Shown piece by piece: positions 4,894 through 12,226 of a DNA stretch of 14,631 nucleotides. A program made the translations under genes and the position numbers. The DNA comes from Bacilli bacterium (GTDB lineage: Bacteria > Bacillota_I > Bacilli_A > RF39 > UBA660): NCBI GenBank assembly GCA_028699175.1, contig JAQVVC010000018.1, forward strand, positions 1 to 14,631, given 5' to 3'. The notes under the pieces are model-generated. The model was not told the origin of the DNA, made no database searches, and saw only the letters and a list, made by a program, of their open reading frames with translations. The first letter of the stretch is position 1; each line of letters starts with the position of its first letter.

Positions 4894-7230
4894 TTGAAAA
4901 TATCATGTAATGTTTTAAAGAAACATATTAAAAATAGTGAAAAGATTGATTTTTATTCTATTTGGGATACCTTTACAATTAGAACTGCTGAAGTAGAAAA
5001 AGTAGAAAAAAAAGGTATGAATTTTGATGGTGTTGTAACTGCTAAAATTATTGAATGTGAACCTCATCCAAAATCAAATAAATTATCGGTTTTAAAAGTG
5101 GATAACGGTAAAAAGCAACTGCAAATAGTATGTGGAGCTCCCAATGTAAAAGTTGGTCTAATAGGGGCTTTAATTCAAATCGGTGGTCATATTGATGATA
5201 TAGAAATTAGTGCAAGACCTTTATTAGGTATTGATTCTTATGGAATGATGTGTAGTGGTAAAGAATTAGGTATCAGTGATGATCACACAGGTATTTTAGA
5301 ATTACCTGCAAATACAAAATTAGGGGTTAATATTAAAGAAATATTACCAATTGAAGATATTATTGTTGAAATTGATAATAAATCTTTAACTAATCGGCCT
5401 GATTTATGGGGACATTATGGTATAGCTAGAGAAATAGCTGCTATTACAGGAAATAGTTTATTACCTCTAGAACTTGATGATACAAAGTTAGATAAAAAAG
5501 ATTTAAAAATTAAAATAAATAATCCGGAATTATGTTATCGATATATTGGAACAAAATTAGAAAAAATTGAAAATATAAATACTCCGATGTGGATGCAAAT
5601 ATTTTTATACTATGCAGGTATGAGAAGTATTAATTTAATTGTCGATCTAACTAATTATGTTATGCTGGAATTAGGTCAACCAATGCATGCATTTGATGCC
5701 AATATTGTAAATGAAATAGAAATAGGACTTGCTAATAAAGGTGATAAATTTACTACTCTAGATGGCAATGAAAGAACATTAACTAATAAAGATTTAATGA
5801 TTAAAAATGGTGGCAAGTATTTTGCAGTAGCTGGAGTAATGGGTGGGCTTGATAGTGAAATAACTGATAATACTAATTCGATAGTTTTAGAAAGTGCTTC
5901 TTTTGAAGCATCAACAATTAGAAAAACCGCTACTTCATTAGGCCTTCGTACTGAAGCATCCAGCCGCTATGAAAAAAGTTTAGATCCTAATTTAACAATG
6001 GATGGAACCAAAAGATTTATTAAACTATTAAAAGATGAAAATCCTAATTTAGAATTTGGGTCTAATATTACTGATGTTTATCCAAAAATATTTAAAGAAA
6101 AAGAAATTATTCTAGATAAAAAATTACTATATAAATATATGAATTTTGAAATAGAAGATTCAATTGTTGAAAATATATTAAACTTATTATCATTTAAAGT
6201 TAAAATTTTAAAGGATCGTTTTAAGGTAACTGTTCCTACTTTTAGAGCAACTAAAGATGTTGCTATTGCGGCTGATTTAATTGAAGAAATAGCTAGGTTA
6301 TACGGCTATGAAAATTATAATGAAGTCCCTCTTAATATGGATTTAACTTTTAATAATAATGAAACAACTTATGAGCAAGAATATGAAGTTAAAGAATATT
6401 TAGTTAATAAGCATAATTTTAATGAAGTTAATACTTATTTATGGAATCAAACTTTATTCTTAAAATATATTGATGTATTAGTAGATAATGTAAAATTAAT
6501 TGGTAAAAATGAAGATAATATTTTAAGAGATGATTTATCATTAAGTATGCTAGAATCTGCTTATATTAATACTAAAAGATTTGAAAATATTAGAATATTC
6601 GAAATAGGTACCATAATAGAAAATGGTGAAAATAAAAGATCATTAAGTATATTATTATCTGGTGATACAGGCGATTTAAAAAACATCTATAATGAAGCTA
6701 AAAGCATTGCTTATCATTTATTAAAGACCCTTAAAAATATAAAACCTATTTTTGAATTATCGGAAAGCAAAAATTATTATAATAATGAGTTAACTCAAAA
6801 TATTATTGTTAATAATAATGTTTTAGGTCAAATTAATGTTTTTAATCGCAATATAAGTAATAATATTAATAAAAAGAAATGTTTTGTTGTAATTAATATC
6901 AATTTTGATTATTATTCCCAAATTAATAAAGAGAATATTATCTATAATGAAGTAAGTAAGTATCCAATTACAAACTTAGATTATACTATTTTATCTAAAA
7001 GAGGAGAATACTATCAAGAATTTGAAAAGATAATTGATAATTTTACTAGTCCTATTATCATAAAAAGAGAATTAGTTGATATTTATATTGAAAATGATAT
7101 TAAAAAAATTACCATAAGATATACAGTCGGATCAAAAGAAAAAACTTTAACAAGTGAAGAGTTAAAAGATTTTAAAGAAAAGTTTATTAAATTTATTGAA
7201 GATAATGATTTAAGTATTATTTTAGAATAA
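4894..7230 (+). CDS. pheT: Phenylalanyl-tRNA synthetase beta subunit
   Basis: The beta subunit binds tRNA-Phe and hydrolyses Tyr-tRNA-Phe. It has 778 residues, slightly short of the usual 790-805, and starts with TTG. In order: a tRNA-binding EMAP-like OB domain (about 42-150, with HPKSNKLSVLKVDNG and CGAPN), the linking LTNRPDLWGHYGIAREIAAI (165-184), the B3/B4 editing domain (about 210-375, with DLTNYVMLELGQPMHAFD, GVMGG at 314-318, RTEASSRYEKSLDP), B5 (about 400-475, ending IEEIARLYGY), a catalytic-like domain (about 490-680), and an FDX-ACB tRNA-binding domain from about 689. Editing residues look intact, unlike in some mycoplasmas. The C-terminal domain is divergent (see findings). It is co-transcribed with pheS; a terminator overlaps its stop codon. 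Confidence 0.96.
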   Translation: MKISCNVLKKHIKNSEKIDFYSIWDTFTIRTAEVEKVEKKGMNFDGVVTAKIIECEPHPKSNKLSVLKVDNGKKQLQIVCGAPNVKVGLIGALIQIGGHIDDIEISARPLLGIDSYGMMCSGKELGISDDHTGILELPANTKLGVNIKEILPIEDIIVEIDNKSLTNRPDLWGHYGIAREIAAITGNSLLPLELDDTKLDKKDLKIKINNPELCYRYIGTKLEKIENINTPMWMQIFLYYAGMRSINLIVDLTNYVMLELGQPMHAFDANIVNEIEIGLANKGDKFTTLDGNERTLTNKDLMIKNGGKYFAVAGVMGGLDSEITDNTNSIVLESASFEASTIRKTATSLGLRTEASSRYEKSLDPNLTMDGTKRFIKLLKDENPNLEFGSNITDVYPKIFKEKEIILDKKLLYKYMNFEIEDSIVENILNLLSFKVKILKDRFKVTVPTFRATKDVAIAADLIEEIARLYGYENYNEVPLNMDLTFNNNETTYEQEYEVKEYLVNKHNFNEVNTYLWNQTLFLKYIDVLVDNVKLIGKNEDNILRDDLSLSMLESAYINTKRFENIRIFEIGTIIENGENKRSLSILLSGDTGDLKNIYNEAKSIAYHLLKTLKNIKPIFELSESKNYYNNELTQNIIVNNNVLGQINVFNRNISNNINKKKCFVVININFDYYSQINKENIIYNEVSKYPITNLDYTILSKRGEYYQEFEKIIDNFTSPIIIKRELVDIYIENDIKKITIRYTVGSKEKTLTSEELKDFKEKFIKFIEDNDLSIILE

Positions 7231-7239
7231 TACTTTTTT
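7212..7239 (+). terminator. Intrinsic terminator of pheST, embedded in the pheT end
   Basis: AAGTATTATT (7212-7221) pairs over 10 bp with AATAATACTT (7226-7235) around loop TTAG, followed by T's to 7239. The 5' arm lies within the last pheT codons and the stop codon (7228-7230) is in the 3' arm. Confidence 0.8.
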
Positions 7240-7247
7240 CTTTACTT

Positions 7248-7276
7248 TTGTAAGTTAATAAGTTAGAATATATATA
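7248..7276 (+). promoter_or_regulatory. Probable promoter of the helix-turn-helix gene
   Basis: TTGTAA (7248-7253) and TATATA (7271-7276) are separated by 17 bases, each matching four of six consensus positions. The spacer holds two close copies of AAGTTA (7252-7257 and 7260-7265), which might be a regulator site. In such AT-rich DNA chance matches are common. Confidence 0.4.
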
Positions 7277-7299
7277 GAAAGATATTAACAGGTGATAAG

Positions 7300-8259
7300 G
7301 TGACTAAAACGGTAGGAAATAATTTAAAAATTGCTCGAATGAGATCAAATCTATCTATGTCTGCTGCAGGTGAACTATTAAATATTTCAAATGCAGCTAT
7401 TTTTAAATATGAAAATAATACTATTATTGCTTCATTACAAAGATTAGAAGAATTTGCTAAAATTTATAATACTAATTTAGAAGAATTACTTGATGTTGAG
7501 GATAATTTAAAAATTAAATTTACTAATTTTAAATGTCGGAAAAAGACTTCTGAAATTAAAAAAGAGAAAATAAAATATATTATCACTGAAAAAATAAATT
7601 CTTATTTTAATTTATTAAAACTCTCAGATATTACCTTACATAACAAATTTGGAGTTCATATGGTTAGTACTTTATTAGAAGCTGGAAGTTTAGCTTCTAA
7701 ATTAAGAATCTTTTTTAATCTACCCTTAAAAGATCCTATATCTAATTTAGTATATTTACTTGAAAGTAATGGCATGATGATCATTACCCTTCCAAAAGAT
7801 AAAAATACTATTAATTTGATTGGGTTTTATGAAATTATTAATAATGTTCCTGTAATAGTAGTTCTTCAAGAAAGTAATGGCTATGAACAAAGATATAGTA
7901 TTGCTAAATACTTAGGAGAACTTCTAATTATAAATGATTATAAAAAAGATGAATTAACAACTGAATTTGCACTTTCTTTATTAATACCAAAACAAAGTAT
8001 TCTTGAAGAATTTGGAGATAAAAGAATAAGAATTGATTTTAAAGAATTAGAAATTTTTAGTAATAATTATAAAGTGAGTTATAAGAATATTGTTAATCGG
8101 TTATCTAATTATAATATCATTACTCCTAGTAATGCTAAATATTTAAAAATTTATATAAATAAAAATAATATTAAAGAAAAAGATTATTATGAAGAACCAT
8201 TTGTTTATGAAAAATTAGCAGCTAAGTTAAGAGCTAAAGGGATAATAAAAAAGAATTAA
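7300..8259 (+). CDS. XRE-type regulator fused to a degenerate ImmA/IrrE-like domain
   Basis: A 319-residue protein starting with GTG (AGGTGA at 7290-7295, spacing 4); the next ATG would cut the DNA-binding domain. Residues 5-65 form an XRE/Cro-type helix-turn-helix (GNNLKIARMRSNLSM, then NISNAAIFKYEN). Residues 75-115 are a basic linker. Residues about 120-275 follow the order of the ImmA/IrrE metallopeptidase family (COG2856): a lead helix with ASKLRIFFNLPL, a PISNLVYLLESNGM strand-helix, VPVIVV, then RYSIAKYLGELL where the family has an AHELGHLL zinc site, TEFALSLLIP in place of EAN-x-FA-x-x-LL-x-P, and VSYKNIVNRLSNYNII. The His, Glu and His of the zinc site are Lys203, Tyr204 and Glu207, so peptidase activity is unlikely. 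ImmA-like proteins usually cleave a repressor under stress; this may sense without cutting. The target genes are unknown; the ABC operon converges on it. No phage genes are nearby. Confidence 0.75.
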   Translation: MTKTVGNNLKIARMRSNLSMSAAGELLNISNAAIFKYENNTIIASLQRLEEFAKIYNTNLEELLDVEDNLKIKFTNFKCRKKTSEIKKEKIKYIITEKINSYFNLLKLSDITLHNKFGVHMVSTLLEAGSLASKLRIFFNLPLKDPISNLVYLLESNGMMIITLPKDKNTINLIGFYEIINNVPVIVVLQESNGYEQRYSIAKYLGELLIINDYKKDELTTEFALSLLIPKQSILEEFGDKRIRIDFKELEIFSNNYKVSYKNIVNRLSNYNIITPSNAKYLKIYINKNNIKEKDYYEEPFVYEKLAAKLRAKGIIKKN

Positions 8260-8273
8260 ACTAATTCTTTTTT
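8247..8273. terminator. Bidirectional terminator shared by convergent genes
   Basis: AAAAAAGAATTA (8247-8258) pairs over 12 bp with TAATTCTTTTTT (8262-8273) around loop AAC. The T-run serves the plus strand and the A-run becomes a U-run on the minus strand. The stop codons of both genes (8257-8259 plus, 8256-8258 minus) lie in the 5' arm and loop edge. Confidence 0.85.
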
Positions 8274-9047
8274 ATTGTATTTAATTATCGTTAAAACTAA
8301 AAGGATAATTATTAAAGCTAAACTTATAAATAACATGACAGGATTTAATGAAGAATTAACAATTATGTTTCTTGTATCAGCTAAAGCAAAGATTGAGAAA
8401 TATTTTAAAAATTCAATGCTTTCACTAATTGTTGATAAGATATTTAAAATATAACTACCAAATACAATTCCTAAACTTATTCCCATCATTGTTTTAGTTT
8501 TCCTATTAAAGGTTGATATAAACATACATAAACTAAATAAAACTAAAGATGTTATTAATGGAGATATACTTAAATAAAAGAATGTTTTGTCATTTATATC
8601 TTCATTAACGATTAGGCCGATATAATTAAATATGCCAATAAATAAAACCATGGCTACAACATAAATAAGACCAGCTGCTATTTTTGATAATGCTATTTTA
8701 GTTCTTGTAATGGGAAGACTATGTAAATATTCAATCGTTTTATCATCTTCTTCTTTTAAGATTAGATTAGATCCAAGAATCGCTGCATAAGCACCAGTTA
8801 CTAAATAGATAAGCATTAAGCCTTCAGTTTGCAGCCATCCAAAAGCAGTGCTAATTGATGAAATATCCATATTAAATGATTTTAAAACATCTTCAGGAAA
8901 TATTTTTAGAATTTCATCCATCATTTTTATATTATCGCTTTTTACTAAACTTGGATAAAGTAAGAAGACGACTAGGAAAATAGTACATAAAATAAAGGTC
9001 CATAAAATAAAACTTTTGCTATTAATTTTAATTTCTCTTTTAAACAT
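8256..9047 (-). CDS. ABC-2-type exporter permease
   Basis: A 263-residue integral membrane protein with about six membrane segments, the usual build for an ABC-2 permease: one near residues 13-31 (ILWTFILCTIFLVVFLLYP), an extracellular-type loop, then segments near 76-97, 122-147, 155-178, 185-207 and 235-257. The loop after the second segment reads LKEEDDKTIEYLHSLPITR, the coupling region (E-[ED]-x-x-T-x-E-x-L-x-x-L-P-I-[ST]-R) characteristic of this family, where it contacts the ATPase. AGGAGGT (9054-9060) precedes the ATG with a spacing of 6 and overlaps the ATPase stop, so the two are co-translated. The cargo cannot be told; relatives export peptides, antibiotics or lipids, or sustain resistance. 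It overlaps the convergent regulator gene by four bases. Confidence 0.88.
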   Translation of the reverse strand: MFKREIKINSKSFILWTFILCTIFLVVFLLYPSLVKSDNIKMMDEILKIFPEDVLKSFNMDISSISTAFGWLQTEGLMLIYLVTGAYAAILGSNLILKEEDDKTIEYLHSLPITRTKIALSKIAAGLIYVVAMVLFIGIFNYIGLIVNEDINDKTFFYLSISPLITSLVLFSLCMFISTFNRKTKTMMGISLGIVFGSYILNILSTISESIEFLKYFSIFALADTRNIIVNSSLNPVMLFISLALIIILLVLTIIKYNKKELV

Positions 9048-9058
9048 TTTTTTACCTC

Positions 9059-9931
9059 CTACTTATAATAATGCAAGAAGATATCCTCTAAACTTGCTTC
9101 TTCGATTAATAATTTATTGATTTTAAATTTCGATAACGCTTTTATTAAGATATTAATATCTATTGTATTTCGAAATTTGATTAAGTTATTATTTATTTCA
9201 TATTTATTAAGTTTTAATTCTTTGATAATTTTATTTACTTCTTCAGAAATAATCGTTACATAAAATAAATTTAATTTATGGAGATTTTCAATTGATTCAA
9301 TTTTTAATAGGTTACCTTCTTTAATAATCCCAACTCGATCACATATTTTAGCTACTTCATTTAGGACATGAGTTGAATAAAGAATAGTTGTACCTTTTTT
9401 CTTTTCTTCTAGTAATAAATTATAAAATGTTTGTTGCATAATTGGATCAAGTCCACTTGTTGGTTCATCTAAAATAAGGATTTCTGGTTCATGCATTAAA
9501 GCAAGCACAATACCTAATTTTTTTAAGTTTCCTAAAGATAAATTTTCTATTTTTTTATTTTCATCTAATTTAAATAATTTAACTAATTTATTTCTGTTTT
9601 TTGATAAATCTTTTTTATAAAAAGATTGATGATAATTTAATATTTCCTGAACAGTTAAATCTTCATATAAATTTATTTCACTTGGTAAATAACCGACTAT
9701 TTCTTTTAAAGAAGTATTATCTTTATCAAATAATATGCCATTAATATAAATTTCTCCTTGGCTTTTATTAATCAAATTCATAATACATCTTAAAGTAGTC
9801 GATTTACCTGCTCCATTTGGACCAATAAAACCAAATATTTCTCCTTTTTCTAATTCTAAATTCAAATTTTTAACTCCCAAAATATCACCATAATATTTGG
9901 TTAGATTTTTAATTTCTAAAGCTGCTTTCAT
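9059..9931 (-). CDS. ABC exporter ATP-binding protein
   Basis: The ATPase that powers the permease encoded just downstream. It has 290 residues: a standard nucleotide-binding domain (about 4-215) and a C-terminal extension (about 220-290) typical of ABC-2/CcmA-like exporters. Visible motifs are Walker A GPNGAGKST (37-45), a Q-loop region GYLPSEINLYEDLT (80-93) with Ser where many families have Gln, signature LSLGNLKKLGI (131-141) in place of LSGGQ as is usual for this subfamily, Walker B ILILDEPTSGLD (151-162) and the switch His188 in STHVL. AGGAGGT (9937-9943) lies 5 bases before the ATG. The stop is TAG and overlaps the permease binding site. It is the first gene of a two-gene minus-strand operon divergent from pcrA. 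Confidence 0.93.
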   Translation of the reverse strand: MKAALEIKNLTKYYGDILGVKNLNLELEKGEIFGFIGPNGAGKSTTLRCIMNLINKSQGEIYINGILFDKDNTSLKEIVGYLPSEINLYEDLTVQEILNYHQSFYKKDLSKNRNKLVKLFKLDENKKIENLSLGNLKKLGIVLALMHEPEILILDEPTSGLDPIMQQTFYNLLLEEKKKGTTILYSTHVLNEVAKICDRVGIIKEGNLLKIESIENLHKLNLFYVTIISEEVNKIIKELKLNKYEINNNLIKFRNTIDINILIKALSKFKINKLLIEEASLEDIFLHYYK

Positions 9932-9952
9932 TAGAGACCTCCTAATATATTA

Positions 9953-9958
9953 ATTATA
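9953..9958 (-). promoter_or_regulatory. Probable -10 of the ABC operon
   Basis: On the minus strand TATAAT lies 9 bases before the AGGAGGT site; a second TATAAT is at 9965-9970. Neither has a good -35. The nearer one would give a leader of about 15-20 bases. Confidence 0.4.
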
Positions 9959-10041
9959 CAACAAATTATATGATATTTATATAAAATTTAATAAAAAATA
10001 TATCGTTATTTTTATTTATATTATTTAAAGAAAAGAAAAAT

Positions 10042-10073
10042 ATTATCGTACATTTATTTGTAAAATTATCGTA
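10042..10073. repeat. Direct repeat of ATTATCGTA upstream of pcrA
   Basis: ATTATCGTA occurs at 10042-10050 and 10065-10073, 23 bases apart (about two helix turns), between the divergent ABC operon and pcrA. A partial TATCGTTA is at 10001-10008. These could be operator half-sites; nothing proves it. Confidence 0.35.
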
Positions 10074-10099
10074 AGGCACTTTTTTAATATTTGAATAAA

Positions 10100-10108
10100 T
10101 GATATAAT
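10100..10108 (+). promoter_or_regulatory. Extended -10 promoter of the pcrA-ligA operon
   Basis: TGATATAAT is a perfect extended -10 (TATAAT at 10103-10108). The -35 position is a T-run (about 10080-10085), which is weak. Transcription would begin near 10115, about 20 bases before the ATG. Confidence 0.65.
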
Positions 10109-10134
10109 TTAAGTAGTAAGAAAGTGGGATTAAT

Positions 10135-12210
10135 ATGGAGTATTTAAACAAATTAAATAAAGAACAAATAGAGGCAGTTTCCCATATAGAAGGTCCTTTA
10201 TTAGTTATGGCTGGTGCTGGTTCTGGTAAGACTAAAGTTTTAACTACGCGAATTGTCTACTTAATAGATCAAGGGATTAATCCCCATAATATTTTAGCTA
10301 TTACTTTTACTAACAAAGCTGCAAAAGAGATGCGTGATCGCGTAAATAATATGCTTGGAGATGTATCTTCTTTTATAGGAACATTTCATTCTTTAGGTCT
10401 GAGAATTATTAGAGAAAATAATGCTCTTTTAGGTCTAAATAATAATTTTACGATTATTGATTCATCGGATTCTTTATCAATTATTAAAAAAATATTAAAA
10501 GAAAAAAATTTAGATCCTAAACATTATAGTCCTTACTATATTAGAAATAAAATTAGTTTTATTAAAAACCAAATGTTAAATGATTTTGAATTAGAAAAAT
10601 TCTTTAATACCCCAATTGATAAAGTTGTTGTTGAGGTTTCTCATTCCTATAATAATAAATTAATTAAAAGTTCAAGTGTTGATTTTGATGATTTATTATT
10701 AATGCCAGTTAAATTATTTACTGACCATAAAGATATTTTAGAGCATTATCAAGACCGTTTTAAATATATTTTAATTGATGAGTATCAAGATACTAATCCT
10801 GTTCAGTATAAATTATCAGTAATGTTAAGTTCGAAGTATAAAAATATATTTGTTGTTGGGGATATGAATCAAAGTATTTATGCTTTTAGACAAGCTGATT
10901 ATCGTAATATAATAAATTTTGAAAATGATTTTAAAAATACTAAAGTTATCAAATTAGAGCATAATTATCGAAGTACTAATACCATTCTTTCCGCAGCTAA
11001 TGAAGTAATAAAGAATAATAAAGAAAGAAAAGATTTAAAGCTTTATTCGGAAAATGGCGAAGGAGTAAAAATTAAATATTTAAGAAGTTATGATGAAAAG
11101 CACGAAATAGCATTAATAATTGATGAAATAAAAGATTTACATAATCAAGGTATTAAATATGAAGAAATTGCGGTTTTATATCGTACTAATGCTCAATCCA
11201 GGGTTATTGAAGAAGTATTTTTAGGAAAAGGAATACCATGTAAAGTATTTGGTAGTTACTTTTTTATTGACCGAAAAGAAATCAAAGATTTAATTGCTTA
11301 CTTAAGATTAATTTATAATGAAAATGATGAAATCAGTTTAAGAAGAGTTATTAATGTTCCTAAAAGAGGTATTGGGGATGCTGCAATAAGTAAGTTAGAA
11401 GCTTTAGCTAATTTAAATAATACTACATTATTTGCATCTTTATCTACTAAAAAAGAGTTAGAATTTAAAGAAATTATTATAAATTTAAAAACACGAAGTG
11501 AGAATTTAAGTTTAACTGAATTAATTGATGAAATACTTAATCTATCAGGAATGAAAAAAGAATTAGAATCAACAAAATTTTTAGAAGATGAATTAAGATT
11601 AGATAATTTATATGAATTTAAAAGTATTACTGCATCATATGAAGAAAGAACAGGATCGGTTCATTTAGGGGATTTTTTAGAAGAAATTTCTTTAATAAGT
11701 GATGTATCTAATCATCAAAATGATGGTGATGAAGTGACTTTAATGACCCTTCATAGTGCCAAAGGATTAGAATTTAAAGTAGTGTTTTTATGTGGTATGG
11801 AAGAAGGTATTTTTCCTCATAATATGGCACTTATGGAAGGTAATATCGAAGAAGAAAGACGTTTATGTTATGTTGGTATTACTAGAGCAAAAGATCGGTT
11901 ATATTTAACTAATGCTAAAAGAAGAATGCTATATGGTAAAGAACAACAAAATCTGCCTTCTCGGTTTATAACCGAAATTAATGAAGAAAAAATAGAAAGT
12001 AATAATGTTGCGCCAATTCCTAAAATAATTGATAAAGAATCGATGTATACTAATGACAATAATGATATTATTATTGGCACGATTATAAATCATACGATTC
12101 ATGGAACTGGAGTAGTAACTAAAGTAGATGGTAGTTTAATAGATGTTGCTTTTAAAACTGGTACTAAAAAATTAATGAAAAATCATAAAAATATCAGTAT
12201 AATAAATTAA
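10135..12210 (+). CDS. pcrA: ATP-dependent DNA helicase PcrA/UvrD
   Basis: A superfamily 1A 3'-5' helicase for repair, replication restart and clearing of transcription conflicts in low-GC Gram-positives. It has 691 residues, somewhat shorter than the usual 720-740. Motifs in order: Q-motif LNKEQIEAV (7-15), Walker A GAGSGKT (27-33), Ia TFTNKAAKEMRDRV (57-70), Walker B LIDEYQDTN (213-221), motif III GDMNQSIYAFRQAD (242-255), motif IV NYRST (277-281), motif V TLMTLHSAKGLEF, and motif VI EEERRLCYVGITRAKDRLYL. The C-terminal 45 residues (GTIINHTIHGTGVVTKVDG to KKLMKNHKN) match the Tudor-like module by which PcrA binds RNA polymerase. A weak AAAGTGGG site precedes the ATG. ligA follows after 16 bases, the arrangement known from Bacillus, so the two are probably one operon. 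Confidence 0.96.
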   Translation: MEYLNKLNKEQIEAVSHIEGPLLVMAGAGSGKTKVLTTRIVYLIDQGINPHNILAITFTNKAAKEMRDRVNNMLGDVSSFIGTFHSLGLRIIRENNALLGLNNNFTIIDSSDSLSIIKKILKEKNLDPKHYSPYYIRNKISFIKNQMLNDFELEKFFNTPIDKVVVEVSHSYNNKLIKSSSVDFDDLLLMPVKLFTDHKDILEHYQDRFKYILIDEYQDTNPVQYKLSVMLSSKYKNIFVVGDMNQSIYAFRQADYRNIINFENDFKNTKVIKLEHNYRSTNTILSAANEVIKNNKERKDLKLYSENGEGVKIKYLRSYDEKHEIALIIDEIKDLHNQGIKYEEIAVLYRTNAQSRVIEEVFLGKGIPCKVFGSYFFIDRKEIKDLIAYLRLIYNENDEISLRRVINVPKRGIGDAAISKLEALANLNNTTLFASLSTKKELEFKEIIINLKTRSENLSLTELIDEILNLSGMKKELESTKFLEDELRLDNLYEFKSITASYEERTGSVHLGDFLEEISLISDVSNHQNDGDEVTLMTLHSAKGLEFKVVFLCGMEEGIFPHNMALMEGNIEEERRLCYVGITRAKDRLYLTNAKRRMLYGKEQQNLPSRFITEINEEKIESNNVAPIPKIIDKESMYTNDNNDIIIGTIINHTIHGTGVVTKVDGSLIDVAFKTGTKKLMKNHKNISIIN

Positions 12211-12226
12211 AAGAAAGAAGGATATA

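Noticed and set aside
9966..10151. Minus-strand 61-residue frame between the ABC operon and pcrA
   Set aside because: It overlaps the pcrA start and promoter, has no ribosome binding site and low-complexity Ile/Asn/Lys content.
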